A DNA stretch of 64,000 nt from Allomesorhizobium camelthorni (GCF_011045125.1 NZ_JAAKZF010000001.1:62001-126000); one strand, 5' to 3'. Positions 36,640 through 49,189 are shown, numbered from the stretch's first letter. The notes: a model not told the origin generated them from the sequence alone. A program made the numbers and translations.

Positions 36640-37746
36640 ATGGTACAGCGCGACAAATCATTCCGGGTATTGGGCATCGAGACGAGCTGCGACGAAACCG
36701 CGGCCAGCGTCGTTGCGCTGAAGGCTGGCGGCGTGCCAGAGATTCTGTCCAACATCGTGCTCAGCCAGATCGAGGAACACGCGGCCTTCGGCGGCGTGGT
36801 GCCCGAAATTGCGGCGCGCGCCCACGTCGAGGCGCTGGACGGCATCATCGAGGCGGCGCTGGCCGATTCTGGGACCGATCTCTCCGGGATAGACGCCATC
36901 GCGGCCACAGCCGGCCCGGGCCTCGTCGGCGGGCTGATCGTCGGCCTGATGACGGCCAAGGCGATGGCCATGTCGGCAGGCAAACCGCTGATCGCGATCA
37001 ACCATCTCGAAGGCCATGCGCTGACCGCCCGGCTGACCGACGGCCTCGCCTTCCCCTATCTGCTGCTGCTAGTCTCCGGCGGCCACACCCAGATCGTGCT
37101 GGTCCGCGGCGTCGGCGACTACCAGCGCTGGGCGACGACCATCGACGATGCGCTGGGCGAGGCGTTCGACAAGACCGCGAAGATGCTCGGCCTGCCCTAT
37201 CCCGGCGGCCCGAATGTCGAGATCGCCGCGTCGCGCGGCGATCCGTCCCGCTTCGCCTTTCCACGCCCCATGAAAGGTGAACAGCGTCCCGACTTTTCCT
37301 TCTCGGGACTGAAAACGGCGGTGCGCCAGGCAGCGACCGAAATCTCGCCGCTGTCCGACAAGGATGTCGCCGACATCTGCGCCTCGTTCCAGCTTGCGGT
37401 TTCCGACGCGCTCGGCGACCGCGTTTCGCGCGCGCTGTCCCGCTTCCGCGGCGAATTTCCCGACATCGCCGCCCCGGCGCTGGTCGTGGCGGGCGGCGTT
37501 GCGGCCAATCGCCAGATCAAGGCGACGCTGGAAGCGCTCTGCGGCGAATATGGCTTCCTCTTCGTCGCACCGCCGCACATACTGTGCACCGATAACGCGG
37601 CCATGATCGCCTGGGCCGGCATAGAGCGCATGCGGGCAGGCATGACCGATCCGCAAGCCATGGATTTCGTGCCGCGCTCGCGCTGGCCGCTCGACAGCAT
37701 TTCGGCCCCTGTCGTCGGATCCGGCAGGCGGGGAGCCAAGGCATGA
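36640..37746 (+). CDS. tsaD: tRNA N6-adenosine threonylcarbamoyltransferase
   Basis: A 368-residue ASKHA-fold enzyme that, with TsaB and TsaE, puts threonylcarbamoyl on A37 of ANN-decoding tRNAs. Metal ligands H122 and H126 lie in NHLEGH, and [13 protein letters not shown] is the family start. Nucleotide loops include [13 protein letters not shown] and the end [15 protein letters not shown] 36640 is preferred; an ATG at 36604 would add 12 residues. Its stop overlaps the gpsA start by 4 bases. Confidence 0.96.
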   Translation: MVQRDKSFRVLGIETSCDETAASVVALKAGGVPEILSNIVLSQIEEHAAFGGVVPEIAARAHVEALDGIIEAALADSGTDLSGIDAIAATAGPGLVGGLIVGLMTAKAMAMSAGKPLIAINHLEGHALTARLTDGLAFPYLLLLVSGGHTQIVLVRGVGDYQRWATTIDDALGEAFDKTAKMLGLPYPGGPNVEIAASRGDPSRFAFPRPMKGEQRPDFSFSGLKTAVRQAATEISPLSDKDVADICASFQLAVSDALGDRVSRALSRFRGEFPDIAAPALVVAGGVAANRQIKATLEALCGEYGFLFVAPPHILCTDNAAMIAWAGIERMRAGMTDPQAMDFVPRSRWPLDSISAPVVGSGRRGAKA

Positions 37747-38726
37747 GCTTCTGTTCGGTCACCGTGCTCGGCGGCGGGGCCTGGGGCACCGCCCTTGCGC
37801 TTTCAATGCTGCGCGCCGGGCACAAGGCCCGGCTGTGGGCCCGCGACGCCGAAGACGCGGCCGCGATTTCGGCAGGCGAAAACCCGCTCTATCTGCCCGG
37901 CATCGAGTTCGGCAAAGGCATCGAAGCGACAACGGACATGGACGCGGCCTTGGATCGCGCCGACTGCGTGCTGGCCGTCACGCCGGCGCAGTCCCTGCGC
38001 GAGGTGTTGAGCCTCGCCCAAGGCCGTATGCCCGCAAACATCCCCCTCGTCCTCTGCGCCAAGGGCATCGAGCGCGAAACCGGCACGCTGCTGTCCGCCA
38101 TCGCCGGCGAAATCCTGCCGAACAATCCGGTGGCGGCGCTTTCCGGGCCGAGCTTCGCCTCGGACGTCGCAAAGGGGCTGCCAACGGCCGTAGTTGTGGC
38201 GGCCCGCGAAGAGGCGCTGGCGGCGACGCTCGCGCTGCGCTTCTCGGCAGCCAATCTGCGCTGCTATTCGACCGACGATCTGATCGGCGTCGAAATCGGC
38301 GGCGCGCTGAAGAACGTCTTCGCGATTGCCGCCGGCGCGATCACCGGCGCCGGCCTCGGCGCCAGCGCGCAGGCGGCGATGGTGACGCGCGGCTTTGTCG
38401 AGTTGCGCCGCGTCGGCGCAGCCTTCGGGGCACGCCCCGAAACGCTGATGGGACTCTCCGGTCTCGGCGACCTGCTCTTGACCTGCTCTTCGGCGCAGTC
38501 GCGCAATTTTGCCTATGGGCTGGCGCTGGGCCGCGGCGAGGATCTTGCCGGCCGGCCGCTCGCCGAGGGTGTACCCACGGCCGCGATTGCCGCCCGCATC
38601 GCCCGCGAGCGCGGCATCGACGCGCCGATCATCGGCGCGACAGCCCAGATATTGGAGCGCGCCATCACAATCAGGGAAGCAGTCGCGGCGCTGATGTCGC
38701 GGCCGTTGCGAACCGAGGCCGAATAG
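37743..38726 (+). CDS. gpsA: Glycerol-3-phosphate dehydrogenase [NAD(P)+]
   Basis: A 327-residue cytosolic enzyme making sn-glycerol-3-phosphate for phospholipids. The NAD(P)-binding loop is [12 protein letters not shown] (8-19), the catalytic lysine lies in [18 protein letters not shown], and [12 protein letters not shown] is a family signature. ATGA overlap with tsaD indicates translational coupling, a common rhizobial pairing. Confidence 0.96.
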   Translation: MSFCSVTVLGGGAWGTALALSMLRAGHKARLWARDAEDAAAISAGENPLYLPGIEFGKGIEATTDMDAALDRADCVLAVTPAQSLREVLSLAQGRMPANIPLVLCAKGIERETGTLLSAIAGEILPNNPVAALSGPSFASDVAKGLPTAVVVAAREEALAATLALRFSAANLRCYSTDDLIGVEIGGALKNVFAIAAGAITGAGLGASAQAAMVTRGFVELRRVGAAFGARPETLMGLSGLGDLLLTCSSAQSRNFAYGLALGRGEDLAGRPLAEGVPTAAIAARIARERGIDAPIIGATAQILERAITIREAVAALMSRPLRTEAE

Positions 38727-38743
38727 GAACTCGAGGAGAAACA

Positions 38744-39040
38744 ATGCTGTTTGCTTTCATCTGCCGTGACAAGCCCGGCCATCTGCAGGTCAGGCTCGAC
38801 AATCGCCCGGACCATGTCGCCTTCCTGAACGGGCTCAACGCCGAAGGCACGCTGAAATTCGCCGGGCCGTTCCTGGATGACGACGGCAAGCCCTGCGGCA
38901 GCCTGGTGGTGGTCGAGGCGGCGGACAAGGATGCGGCGCGCGCCGTTTCCGCTGCCGACCCATACGCCAGGGCCGGGCTGTTTGCGACGGTCGACATCCA
39001 GCCCTGGAACTGGGTCTTCAACAATCCGGCAAATGCGTAG
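38744..39040 (+). CDS. YciI-like protein
   Basis: A 98-residue ferredoxin-like-fold protein. The YciI pattern is seen in LDNRPDHVAFLNGLNAEGTLKFAGPF and the active-site-like aspartate pair around DDDGKPCGS; the C-terminus VDIQPWNWVFNN is typical. GAGGAG precedes the ATG by 5 bases. Reaction unknown in most YciI proteins (a chloromuconolactone dehalogenase-type relative exists). Confidence 0.9.
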   Translation: MLFAFICRDKPGHLQVRLDNRPDHVAFLNGLNAEGTLKFAGPFLDDDGKPCGSLVVVEAADKDAARAVSAADPYARAGLFATVDIQPWNWVFNNPANA

Positions 39041-39073
39041 TACGCAAATGATGCGAGAAGAGGGATCGCGGAC

Positions 39074-39499
39074 ATGAATTACTGGCTTTTCAAATCGGAA
39101 CCTTCGACCTTTTCCTTCGAGATGCTGAAGGCCAAGGGCAAGGCCGGCACGCAGTGGGACGGCGTGCGCAACTACCAGGCCCGCAACAATATGCGCGCCA
39201 TGCAGATCGGCGACCTCGGCTTCTTCTACCACTCCAACGAAGGGTTGGATGTGGTCGGCATCGTCGAGGTCTGCGGGCTGGCGCATCACGACAGCACTAC
39301 CGATGATCCTCGCTGGGAATGCGTCGACGTGCGGGCGGTGAGGGATGTTCCGAACCCGCCGACGCTCGATGAGATCAAGGCCAACGAAAAACTGTCCAAG
39401 ATGGTGCTGGTGGTGAATTCCCGCCTGTCGGTCCAGCCGGTCAGGCCGGATGAGTGGAAGGAAGTCTGCCGGATGGGCGGCCTTGTTCCGGCGCCGTGA
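39074..39499 (+). CDS. EVE domain protein
   Basis: A 141-residue single EVE domain of the PUA-like superfamily, which binds modified bases in RNA or DNA. Landmarks: YWLFKSEPSTFSFEML at the start, WDGVRNYQARNNMRAMQIGDLGFFYHS, and the C-terminal LVVNSRLSVQPV strand. The stop shares 4 bases (GTGA) with the following methyltransferase start, so the two are coupled. Confidence 0.93.
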   Translation: MNYWLFKSEPSTFSFEMLKAKGKAGTQWDGVRNYQARNNMRAMQIGDLGFFYHSNEGLDVVGIVEVCGLAHHDSTTDDPRWECVDVRAVRDVPNPPTLDEIKANEKLSKMVLVVNSRLSVQPVRPDEWKEVCRMGGLVPAP

Positions 39500-40152
39500 A
39501 CAGCCTGGCGCCGGCGGAAGCCGAGAGCTTCATTCTCGCCAACACTTCGCTTAAGGCGCCGCCGCATGTTCCCGAAATCCGGCTGCACCTCGCCGACGAG
39601 GCTCACGACCTCTGGCTGAAGACCGAGGACGAGCTGGCGGCTATCGGCCTGCCGCCGCCCTTCTGGGCTTTTGCCTGGGCGGGCGGGCAGGGGCTGGCCC
39701 GGTACATCCTCGACCATCCCGAAATTGTGCGCGGCAGACGCGTGCTGGACTTCGCCTCCGGCTCGGGTCTGGTGGCGATCGCCGCGCATATGACTGGTGC
39801 GCGCGACATCGTCGCGGCCGACATCGACCCGTTCTGCGAGGCAGCGGTCGGCCTCAACGCATGCGCCAATGGCGTCTCCATTGAGTTTACCGGCTCGGAT
39901 GTCATCGGCACTGACGGCGGCTGGGATATCGTCCTGGCCGGCGACGTGTTCTACGATCGGCCGTTCGCCGAACGGCTTGTTCCCTGGTTCTCCAGCCTGC
40001 ACGAACGCGGCGCCGATATCCTGGTCGGCGATCCCGGCCGCTCGTATTTGCCGAAGGACAGGATGCAGGCGCTCGCAGTCTATCACGTTCCGGTCACGCG
40101 GGAGCTGGAGGATGCGGACGTGAAGAAGACCACGGTCTGGCGCTTCGCTTGA
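39496..40152 (+). CDS. Class I SAM methyltransferase, ETF-beta lysine methyltransferase-like
   Basis: A 218-residue methyltransferase. SAM-binding motif I is VLDFASGSGLVAIAA, the acidic end of strand 2 is AADIDPFC, and the post-motif is IVLAGDVFYDRPFAER. Human ETFBKMT and an Agrobacterium homologue, which methylate the electron-transfer flavoprotein beta subunit, have this architecture; older databases call it nicotinamide N-methylase-like (COG3897). The GTG start at 39496 overlaps the EVE gene. The protein substrate is inferred. Confidence 0.82.
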   Translation: MNSLAPAEAESFILANTSLKAPPHVPEIRLHLADEAHDLWLKTEDELAAIGLPPPFWAFAWAGGQGLARYILDHPEIVRGRRVLDFASGSGLVAIAAHMTGARDIVAADIDPFCEAAVGLNACANGVSIEFTGSDVIGTDGGWDIVLAGDVFYDRPFAERLVPWFSSLHERGADILVGDPGRSYLPKDRMQALAVYHVPVTRELEDADVKKTTVWRFA

Positions 40153-40199
40153 CGGGTGCTCTGCACGGGCGTTGAATCCGGGCGAACAGGGGAGTCGCC

Positions 40200-40613
40200 A
40201 TGAATTTCGCCGGCATGAACTATCTTGCAATCGTCGTTGCCGCCATCGCAGCATTTGCCTTTGGGGCGGCATGGTACGGCGCACTGTCGAAGCCCTGGAT
40301 CAGGGCGGCGCGCCTCGATCCCTCTTCGAAATCGGCGCCGCCGCTGGCGCCGCTGCTGGCTACGAGCTTCGTCTGCGAACTGGTGATGGCCTGAATAATG
40401 GCCGGCGTCATCGGCCATCTCGGTACGGGTCAGGTCACCTTGTGGAACGGCGTTGTGTCCGGTTTCTTCCTCTGGCTCGGCTTTCTCGCGACCTCGACCG
40501 CCGTCAATCAGCGTTACGAGGGTTACGGCTGGGACCTGACCGTCATTGACGCCGGCCATTGGCTTGGCGTCGCCCTGATCATGGGCGGCGTGATCGGCTG
40601 GTTCGGCGTCTGA
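40200..40613 (+). pseudogene. DUF1761 membrane protein gene interrupted by one in-frame TGA
   Basis: Two halves lie in the same frame. The first is 40200-40394 (MNFAGMNYLAIVVAAIAAFAF... to CELVMA); a TGA at 40392-40394 follows, then 40398-40613 (MAGVIGHLGTGQV... to VIGWFGV). Joined, they give a 137-codon, four-helix DUF1761 protein of normal length. Intact relatives have tryptophan at this place (VMAW), so TGG to TGA is the simplest cause. No frameshift is needed. The second half could restart at ATG 40398, but no ribosome binding site is seen. Confidence 0.82.
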
Positions 40614-40627
40614 TTTGCTGTCCAGCC

Positions 40628-40664
40628 GCATGACCCCGAAAAGCTGCGCTTCTCAGGATCATGC
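40628..40664. repeat. Short palindromic intergenic element
   Basis: An imperfect inverted repeat: GCATGACCCCGAAAAG pairs with CTTCTCAGGATCATGC (13 of 16 positions). This matches the general look of the GCATGATCC...GAAAAG elements common in rhizobial intergenic DNA. Assigned by pattern memory. Confidence 0.55.
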
Positions 40665-40766
40665 CAAGATGCGGACCAAATCCCATGCGAGTTGTGGCCG
40701 CGGGCTTGCGCGGCTTTGCGGTTGCAATATGCTGCCGCGTCGACCGCCGCCTGGGAGGGGATTGCC

Positions 40767-41378
40767 ATGGAACCGACATCATTGCTGATCTTCGCAGGCG
40801 CGCTGTTCGTCGCCGCCGGATCGCCGGGGCCGAGCATAGCCGCGCTGGTCGCGCGGGTGATTTCCAAGGGATTTCGCGATGTGCTGCCGTTCCTGGCCGC
40901 GATGTGGATCGGCGAGGCGATCTGGCTGTCGCTGGCGGTGTTCGGCCTCGCCTTCGTGGCGCAGACCTTCCATCTGGCCTTCGTGATCGTGAAATATCTC
41001 GGCGTCGCCTATCTCGTCTATCTCGCCTGGAAGATGTGGACGGCGCCGGTCGATGTCCGCGACGGCTCGATGCCGCGCGAGGATTCGCCGGCAAAGCTGT
41101 TCCTGGCCGGCATGGCCGTGACGCTCGGCAACCCCAAGATCATGATGTTCTACCTGGCGCTGCTGCCGACAATCATCGACCTCGCCTCGGTAACGCTGGT
41201 CGGCTGGCTGGAACTGACGCTGACCATGGCTGTCGTGCTGATCGCCATCGACGTCGGCTGGGTGATCGCCGCTGCGCAGGCGCGCAAGCTGTTGAAGAGC
41301 CGGCGCGCCATGAAGATCGCCAACCGGATCAGCGCGACGACAATGGCGGGCGCCGCCGCGGCTATCGCGGCGCGCTGA
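40767..41378 (+). CDS. LysE/RhtB family amino-acid exporter
   Basis: A 203-residue six-helix exporter. The N-terminal signature AAGSPGPSIAALVARVISKGF corresponds to the conserved PGP motif, and GMAVTLGNPKIMMFYLALLP holds the conserved NPK. GGGAGGGG precedes ATG 40767 by 6 bases. The exported compound (often threonine, homoserine or leucine) cannot be told. Convergent with ftsH, with a shared terminator between. Confidence 0.92.
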   Translation: MEPTSLLIFAGALFVAAGSPGPSIAALVARVISKGFRDVLPFLAAMWIGEAIWLSLAVFGLAFVAQTFHLAFVIVKYLGVAYLVYLAWKMWTAPVDVRDGSMPREDSPAKLFLAGMAVTLGNPKIMMFYLALLPTIIDLASVTLVGWLELTLTMAVVLIAIDVGWVIAAAQARKLLKSRRAMKIANRISATTMAGAAAAIAAR

Positions 41379-41447
41379 GGGCCGCAAAGCGGTCTTTTCG
41401 TACGCGTCGCGGACCGCTCGCCAGCCGGCATCCCGTCACTGCGCAAA

Positions 41448-41479
41448 ATAAAAACGCCGCAGCAAAGCGGCGTTTTTAT
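41448..41479. terminator. Bidirectional terminator between lysE-type gene and ftsH
   Basis: A symmetric hairpin: ATAAAAACGCCGC, loop AGCAAA, GCGGCGTTTTTAT. A GC stem flanked by A-run and T-run serves both directions, ending the LysE gene and the ftsH operon. Confidence 0.92.
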
Positions 41480-41497
41480 TGTCAAGCTTCAGAAGCC

Positions 41498-43444
<1,947 letters not shown>

Positions 43445-43549
43445 CGATTGTCCCGTTTGCGACCGAAAACGGGCGCAAGTCCTGTGTGAGTGTGTACCCC
43501 TAACATAGGGAGGGCACGGTGCATTGCCAAGCGGAACCGCTCGTCTCGG

Positions 43550-44857
43550 TTAAGCTCCGGTCACATTGTGTTTTGCGTATGGCGAGGCCGGCGGCGGCGC
43601 GGCGCCCAGCAGTTCGGCCACGGCCCGCGCCGGCTCCAGATCGAAGGAAGGCAGGAATCGCACCCAGGGCGCGACGAGCGGAATTGCAACGGGCACAGCG
43701 GGTTCGCTCCCGCCCCAAAACATCGGCTCGGCGGAAAGTGCTGCGCGAACAAGGCTTGGCGGAATATCCGCGGGGAGCGTTTCGGCGTCAGGCTCGATTG
43801 CTGGGTCATGCGGGCCGACAAGAACACCTTCGGCCTCGCCTGAAATCCGGTAGCGGCCGTCCCAGATCATACCGTCGCGAACCGGCTCCGGTTCGGGCAA
43901 ACCCCGTGTTTCACGCAGCAGGAAGACGCCGCCCCGTCGCGCATCGACCAGCGTCCGCGACAATGTGGCGCAAAACGGCTTTACCGAGAGCCGGTCGAAA
44001 AGCCGGGCCCCGCGCGCCTCGTCAGGCAGATGCGGCGTGCCGCCGATCGCGGCCAGCAGGATGCGCAGCGCATAGACCGCGCCGTCGCGAGGCTCGGCCG
44101 CGGCGAAGGCCGGATCAAGCCTGAACAGGCCGGGCGCGACGTGACGCGCATGCGCCCAAATGAGGCCGGCCGCCTCGCGCCCGAGATATTCGCGCAGCAG
44201 CGCGGCGTCGCGGGCAGCGGCCAGCAATTTCGAAACATCGGCTTCGTCGCGCAAACGAGCGCGTGCGCGCGGACGCTCGAACGTCTGATTGACGTTGGTC
44301 GGATCTTCCAGCCACCCAACACTATTGGCGCGCAGATAATCGCGCAGCGTCTCGCGGCGGGTTTCGAGCAGCGGCCTGACGATCCAGGCCTTTCCGTCGA
44401 ACAGGGTCGCAGGCGCCATGCCGGCAAGGCCGCGGCCGTCGCTGCGGGCCTGGCGCATCGCAACGGTTTCCGCCTGGTCGTCTGCGGTGTGGCCGGTGAC
44501 GATCAGGTCCGTGCCTTCTTCGGCTGCGGCTTCAGCCAGCAATGCGTAGCGCGCCTCGCGCGCGGCCGCCGGCAGGCCGGTCGCAGGCTTCGGTCCCTCC
44601 CAGGCGAAAATGCGGTGGGCAATGCCGTGGCTTTGCGCAAAATGTCCGACGGCTTGCGCCTCCGCCGCCGAATCCGGCCTCAGGCCGTGGTCGACCGTCA
44701 CCGCCGCCAGCCGCACCGCTGGCGCTTTCTCGTCGAGATAGGCCTTCAGCAGCAGGAGCAGGGCGGTGGAATCGCTGCCGCCTGACACGGCGGCGATAAC
44801 CGCGTCGCGCGCGGCGAAGTCGAAATTCGAAAATGGCTGGAAAAGATCGCTGTCCAC
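43550..44857 (-). CDS. tilS: tRNA(Ile)-lysidine synthase
   Basis: A 435-residue N-type ATP pyrophosphatase that converts C34 of tRNA-Ile(CAU) to lysidine so that it reads AUA. The PP-loop is [14 protein letters not shown]; other landmarks are [27 protein letters not shown] and the [18 protein letters not shown] segment. The GTG at 44857 begins 17 bases after the cpoB stop; the long upstream frame lies inside cpoB. Confidence 0.92.
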   Translation of the reverse strand: MDSDLFQPFSNFDFAARDAVIAAVSGGSDSTALLLLLKAYLDEKAPAVRLAAVTVDHGLRPDSAAEAQAVGHFAQSHGIAHRIFAWEGPKPATGLPAAAREARYALLAEAAAEEGTDLIVTGHTADDQAETVAMRQARSDGRGLAGMAPATLFDGKAWIVRPLLETRRETLRDYLRANSVGWLEDPTNVNQTFERPRARARLRDEADVSKLLAAARDAALLREYLGREAAGLIWAHARHVAPGLFRLDPAFAAAEPRDGAVYALRILLAAIGGTPHLPDEARGARLFDRLSVKPFCATLSRTLVDARRGGVFLLRETRGLPEPEPVRDGMIWDGRYRISGEAEGVLVGPHDPAIEPDAETLPADIPPSLVRAALSAEPMFWGGSEPAVPVAIPLVAPWVRFLPSFDLEPARAVAELLGAAPPPASPYAKHNVTGA

Positions 44858-44873
44858 CCTGGAGCGCTTCAGG

Positions 44874-45896
44874 TCAGCACGCGGCCAGCGCCTGTTCCTG
44901 CTTGACGCGGCCCTTGAGCGCACCGGAAATGTCGGGGTAGCGCTTGCCGATTTCGGCGAAGGTCGCGCAGGCGACGTCGCGCTGGTTGAGGCCGACCAGC
45001 GATACGCCGAGCTTGAGCAGCATGTCGGGGGCCTTCTTGGAATCCGGGTAGTTCTTGTTGGCGGCGAGGAAAACCTCGGCCGCGTCGCGGTATTTCTGCT
45101 GGCCGAGCAGCGATTCGCCGAGCCAGAAATGCGAGTCCGCAGTCTTGGGGTCGGAGGGGAAGCGCGCAATGTGGTCGCGAAAGCCGGCTTCCGCCGTGCT
45201 GTAGTCGCCCGACAGGATGAATTCGTAGGAATTGCGGTACAGCTCTTCCGGATCGTCGGTCGCGGGCAGCGCCGCCACCACTTCGCCGCCGGGGGCGGGA
45301 GTGGTTCCGTTCGCCGGTGGCGGCGTGATCACGCCCTGCGTCGTCTGGTCGCCGGCGCCCTTGACGTTGCCGTTCTCATCGAAGGTGATGGTGCCGAAGG
45401 TCTTCGGCGGCGCGCCGGGCGCGGAGGGAGCCTGGCCGGCGTCGCCGGTGATGACCTCCTCGACGCTGCTGGGCGCCTGCGCCGCGCCCCCGCCGGCAGG
45501 CGGCTGCGGCTGCGCGGCCGCCGGGGCTTCGGCGACGCTGCGGTTGGATTTGCCCTTCGCGTCCGAGCGCTTTTCCAGCTCCTGGAAGCGGAACTCGTTG
45601 TCTTCCTGCATCTTGCGCATCTGCTCCTGCATCTGCAGGATCTGGAAGTTGAGCTCCTCGATCGTGCCCGACAGCGAGCGGATCTGCTCTTCGAGCGCGA
45701 CCAATCGCGGATCGCCGGCCTGAGCGTAGCGCACGGTCTCGTCGGCTTTTTTTGCGCCGAACACGCCGGGAAGTCCGAATTTGGGCAGCAGGTCGATGAT
45801 GCCGGGGCGGTCTTGCTCGCTCGGCTGGGCGAACGCGGCCGTCCCGGAAAGAAGGATTGCGGCGAGTGTGCCGCTCAGGATCGCTCGAAAATACAT
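44874..45896 (-). CDS. cpoB: Tol-Pal system coordinator CpoB (YbgF)
   Basis: A 340-residue periplasmic protein: signal peptide (about 1-23, cut after AFA), a coiled coil at about 68-110 ([20 protein letters not shown]) that drives trimerisation, a low-complexity Pro/Ala/Gly linker, and C-terminal TPR repeats ([36 protein letters not shown]). It links Tol-Pal with peptidoglycan synthesis during constriction. It lies between pal and tilS. Confidence 0.93.
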   Translation of the reverse strand: MYFRAILSGTLAAILLSGTAAFAQPSEQDRPGIIDLLPKFGLPGVFGAKKADETVRYAQAGDPRLVALEEQIRSLSGTIEELNFQILQMQEQMRKMQEDNEFRFQELEKRSDAKGKSNRSVAEAPAAAQPQPPAGGGAAQAPSSVEEVITGDAGQAPSAPGAPPKTFGTITFDENGNVKGAGDQTTQGVITPPPANGTTPAPGGEVVAALPATDDPEELYRNSYEFILSGDYSTAEAGFRDHIARFPSDPKTADSHFWLGESLLGQQKYRDAAEVFLAANKNYPDSKKAPDMLLKLGVSLVGLNQRDVACATFAEIGKRYPDISGALKGRVKQEQALAAC

Positions 45897-46003
45897 ATGC
45901 CTCTCGCGGAAGGTGGATATTGCGTCGCGCGGAACCGCGCTTTTTCGCTTTTATCAGGACGCGAGACTTCGGCCAAATTTTGTTTGCAGGCCGTAGGAAC
46001 GAA

Positions 46004-46028
46004 AAAGGCGGCCGCTGGGGCCGCCTTT
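46004..46028 (-). terminator. Terminator after pal
   Basis: Stem AAAGGCGGCC/GGCCGCCTTT with a 5-base loop. On the minus strand it is followed by a short run of T (TTTTTCG). It lies 23 bases after the pal stop, so cpoB-tilS-ftsH may need readthrough or their own promoter. Confidence 0.8.
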
Positions 46029-46050
46029 GAACGCAACTGTGTCAGTTGGA

Positions 46051-46554
46051 TCAGCTTCCGACGCCGCTCAGCGCGGTCACCGCGCGGCGGTTCTGCGACC
46101 AGCAGGAAATGTCGTCGCAGACCGCGACCGGCTTTTCCTTGCCGAAGGAGATGGTGCGCATCCGGTTGGCGGCGACGCCCTGGGCGGCGAGATAGTCGCG
46201 GGTCGCGGCGGCGCGGCGCGCGCCGAGCGCCAGATTATATTCGCGCGTGCCGCGCTCGTCGGCATGGCCTTCGATCTGGATGGCGTAGTTGGGATACTTG
46301 TTCAGCCACTGCGCCTGGCGGGCGAGGATGCCCTGCGCGTCGGCGCGAATCGCCGAGGAGTCCGTATCGAAGAAGATGCGGTCGCCGACATTGACGGTGA
46401 AGTCCTGCGTCGATCCTGGCGTCGCCGCGCCTGCGCCGAGGCCGAGATCGGCGGCGCTGTTGGGCGTCTTCTTGGAGGCGCAGCCGGCGATCGCCAGCGC
46501 CGCCACCATGGCGATGATTACGGGATTCGTGGTTAGTTTCGCGATGCGGCGCAT
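46051..46554 (-). CDS. pal: Peptidoglycan-associated lipoprotein Pal
   Basis: A 167-residue outer-membrane lipoprotein. The lipobox is LAIAGC with the acylated cysteine at C25. The OmpA-like domain holds the peptidoglycan-binding segment EGHADERGTREYNLALGARRA. It binds TolB and helps draw the outer membrane inward at division. Start ATG 46554; an upstream frame to 46605 is not needed. A C-terminal cysteine pair (VCDDISCW) is typical of alphaproteobacterial Pal. Confidence 0.96.
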   Translation of the reverse strand: MRRIAKLTTNPVIIAMVAALAIAGCASKKTPNSAADLGLGAGAATPGSTQDFTVNVGDRIFFDTDSSAIRADAQGILARQAQWLNKYPNYAIQIEGHADERGTREYNLALGARRAAATRDYLAAQGVAANRMRTISFGKEKPVAVCDDISCWSQNRRAVTALSGVGS

Positions 46555-46760
46555 CCCCGCCTCTCCTTCGCATTTGAGTGAAATCATTGAATTTCCAGTA
46601 ACCACGTTGCGGTTAACCGGGGTTCAAGGAACATGGTTAATTTTCGGTCACCGCCATTGCCGTCCGCAATGCCGGGCCGTTCTGTGTTCCAGTTTGCGCG
46701 CACCCTAGGCGGAATTGCGGCGCAAACGCGGCGATACGGTGAGCCGCCGCATTTGTCGGA

Positions 46761-48074
46761 TTATTCGAGCAGCGGCGACCAGGCCGGGTCCGAGGCGAAA
46801 TTCGCCGTCGGGATCGGCTGTTCGTTGCGGCCGGTCAGGTCGATCGAGTGCAGGCGCGGACCACCCGAGCCGGCTTCCTCCTTGAAGAACATGAGGACAC
46901 GGCCATTGGGCGCCCAGGTCGGACCTTCCTGCTGGAAGCCGGTCGAGAGGATGCGCTCGCCGGAACCGTCGGTCTTCATCACGCCGATCGAGAACTGCCC
47001 GCCCGACTGCTTGGTGAAGGCGATGAGGTCGCCGCGCGGCGACCACACCGGCGTCGAATAGACGCCATCACCGAAGGAGATGCGGGTCTGGCCGGAGCCG
47101 TCGGCGCCCATCACGTAGATTTGCGCGCGTCCGCCGCGGTCGGAGGTGAAGACCACCTTGCTGCCGTCCGGCGAATAGGAGGGCGAAGTGTCGATCGCGT
47201 TGGAATTGGTCAGCCGCGTCGTCGTGCGGCTGCGCAGATCCATGGAAAAAATGTTGGAATTGCCGTCTTCGCGCAGCAGGCTCATGATCACCTTCTGGCC
47301 GTCGGGCGAAAAACGCGGCGCAAAGGTCATGCCCGGGAAATTGCCAACCAGTTCACGCTGTCCGGTCTCGATCTGCAAGAGATAGACCCGCGGCTCGCCG
47401 CTCTCATAGGACATGTAGGTGATTTCCTGGCGGGTCGGCGAGAAGCGCGGCGTCAGCGCGATCGCCTTGCCGTCCGACAGATAGCGCACGCCGGCGCCGT
47501 CCTGGTCCATGATCGCCAGGCGCTTGCGGCGCTGGTTCTTGGAGCCGGATTCGTCGATGAAAACCACGCGGGTGTCGAAATAGCCCTTCTCGCCTGTCAG
47601 CCGCTCGTAGATGGCGTCGGCGATGATGTGGGCGACGCGACGCGAATTGGCCTTGGAGGAGAAGAACTGCTCGCCGGTGAGCTGCTGGCCGGCAAAGGTG
47701 TCCCACAGCCGGAACTCGGCGCGCAGCCTGCCGTCGGCCTCCTCGCTGACGCGGCCGGTGACCAGCGCCTGCGCATTGATGACTTTCCAGTCCTCGAAGC
47801 GGGGGGCCGCGTCGGGGTTGGAGATCTTTTCGATGAAAGCGCCCTTGTCGATCGGCGCGAACAGGCCGGATCGCTTGAGGTCGGCGGCGACGATGCCGGC
47901 GATTTCCGCGCCCAGCGCATCGGCCGACAGGAAGTCGGTGATGGCGATCGGCAGCGGTTCGACATTGCCCTTGTTGACGTCGATCTCGACCAGCGCCCGC
48001 GCCGGCAGGACAGCCGCGCTCATTCCGGCCGCGAGAGCGCCCATCATCAGGAGTGTCGTCAGGAAGTGCTTCAT
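46761..48074 (-). CDS. tolB: Tol-Pal system translocation protein TolB
   Basis: A 437-residue periplasmic protein with signal peptide (cut near residue 27 after ARA), an N-terminal alpha/beta domain and a six-bladed beta-propeller whose blades repeat patterns such as [23 protein letters not shown] and [11 protein letters not shown]. It connects TolA with Pal. It follows tolA by 41 bases on the same strand. Confidence 0.95.
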   Translation of the reverse strand: MKHFLTTLLMMGALAAGMSAAVLPARALVEIDVNKGNVEPLPIAITDFLSADALGAEIAGIVAADLKRSGLFAPIDKGAFIEKISNPDAAPRFEDWKVINAQALVTGRVSEEADGRLRAEFRLWDTFAGQQLTGEQFFSSKANSRRVAHIIADAIYERLTGEKGYFDTRVVFIDESGSKNQRRKRLAIMDQDGAGVRYLSDGKAIALTPRFSPTRQEITYMSYESGEPRVYLLQIETGQRELVGNFPGMTFAPRFSPDGQKVIMSLLREDGNSNIFSMDLRSRTTTRLTNSNAIDTSPSYSPDGSKVVFTSDRGGRAQIYVMGADGSGQTRISFGDGVYSTPVWSPRGDLIAFTKQSGGQFSIGVMKTDGSGERILSTGFQQEGPTWAPNGRVLMFFKEEAGSGGPRLHSIDLTGRNEQPIPTANFASDPAWSPLLE

Positions 48075-48115
48075 GTAGTTCAGCCTCTTTGGTCCGTATC
48101 GGGCATGCGGATGCC

Positions 48116-49183
48116 TCAGAACATCTCACTCGGATCGAAGTTGACGATGACGTCGGCCCACGCGTCATACTTTTCGGCGGGAAGATTGTAGGGAGCGCAG
48201 CGCGACACGGCGCGGCGGGCGGCCTCTGCGGCCGCGCGTTCGACACCGGAAGAGCCGCCGCCCGCGATGATCTCGGGCGTGCCTTCGAGCGCGCCGCTGG
48301 GGTCGAGCCTGAACTGGACCGAGACCTTCAGCGCCTCGCCGTCAAGCGCGCCGGCAGGAACGTTCCAGCAGCGCTGGACCTGACCGCGCAGCGCGTCCAT
48401 CTCGCTCTGCGACAGTTTCGAGCCGCTGGTGGTCTTTTCGCCACCAAGCGCGGCCTGCTGCGTCGAGCGCTTGGCGCCGCCGCCCGACGCTTTCTCCTTG
48501 TTGAGAAGCGCTGCGACCTCATCGGCGTTGAATTCCTTTTCCGTGGATTTCGGCCTGGCCGCGGCTTCCTGCGTCGGCTTGTCGGCTTCCTTGCGGTCAG
48601 GCGTCTTGGCGGTCTGCGCCTGCGGCGGCTTCGGCCGCGCCTCGGGCGACGGAGCATTTTCGGGGAGTTTCACCGCCTCGGCCTCGGCCGTTTCGGCGAC
48701 GATCGTTTCGGCGACCGGGTCGGGCGTCACCTCCTGCTTCGGCTCGGCGGTCGGAGCCACTTCCGTGGCGGGTGCCGCTTCCTGCTTCGGCTCGGGCTGC
48801 TTCACCGGCTCTGGCTTGGGCTGTTCGACCGGCTCGGGCCGCGGCGCGGGCTCGGGGGACGGTGGAGGCGCTGCCGCCGTCTCGACTGGCTTCGGCTTCG
48901 CCTCAGGCGTCACCGGCTTATCGGTGTCGACGGTGTTTTCGCCGGCCTTCTGCGCTTCGGGCACGATGTCCGGCTTCTTGGTCGGCAGCGGCGCAGGCGT
49001 CTCGTTCACCGTCGCGGTCTTGTCGCCCTGCTGGATCTGGGTGATCTCCTCGACCGGCACGATGTCGACCGGCAGCGCCTCGACGTCGGCGACCTCGAGC
49101 GCGCTCGGCGCCGACAGCGTGAACAGGCCGAAGCCGAGCAGCGCCGCGTGCATTAAAACCGAGGTGGTGAGACCCGCTTTCAT
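48116..49183 (-). CDS. tolA: TolA-type energy transducer
   Basis: A 355-residue protein: one N-terminal membrane anchor (about 5-24, [19 protein letters not shown]), a long Pro/Glu/Lys/Ala-rich periplasmic span (about 55-220) and a C-terminal TonB/TolA-like domain (about 260-345) with [19 protein letters not shown]. It carries proton-motive force from TolQR to TolB-Pal. Six bases separate it from tolR. Confidence 0.92.
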   Translation of the reverse strand: MKAGLTTSVLMHAALLGFGLFTLSAPSALEVADVEALPVDIVPVEEITQIQQGDKTATVNETPAPLPTKKPDIVPEAQKAGENTVDTDKPVTPEAKPKPVETAAAPPPSPEPAPRPEPVEQPKPEPVKQPEPKQEAAPATEVAPTAEPKQEVTPDPVAETIVAETAEAEAVKLPENAPSPEARPKPPQAQTAKTPDRKEADKPTQEAAARPKSTEKEFNADEVAALLNKEKASGGGAKRSTQQAALGGEKTTSGSKLSQSEMDALRGQVQRCWNVPAGALDGEALKVSVQFRLDPSGALEGTPEIIAGGGSSGVERAAAEAARRAVSRCAPYNLPAEKYDAWADVIVNFDPSEMF

Positions 49184-49189
49184 CTGGGC

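Noticed and set aside
40392-40394. TGA in the DUF1761 gene read as selenocysteine
   Set aside because: No SECIS-like hairpin is evident, the family has Trp at this place, and DUF1761 proteins are not selenoproteins.
43550-45169. 539-codon version of TilS with a long N-terminus
   Set aside because: The extra N-terminus lies inside cpoB in another frame; GTG 44857 gives the normal protein.
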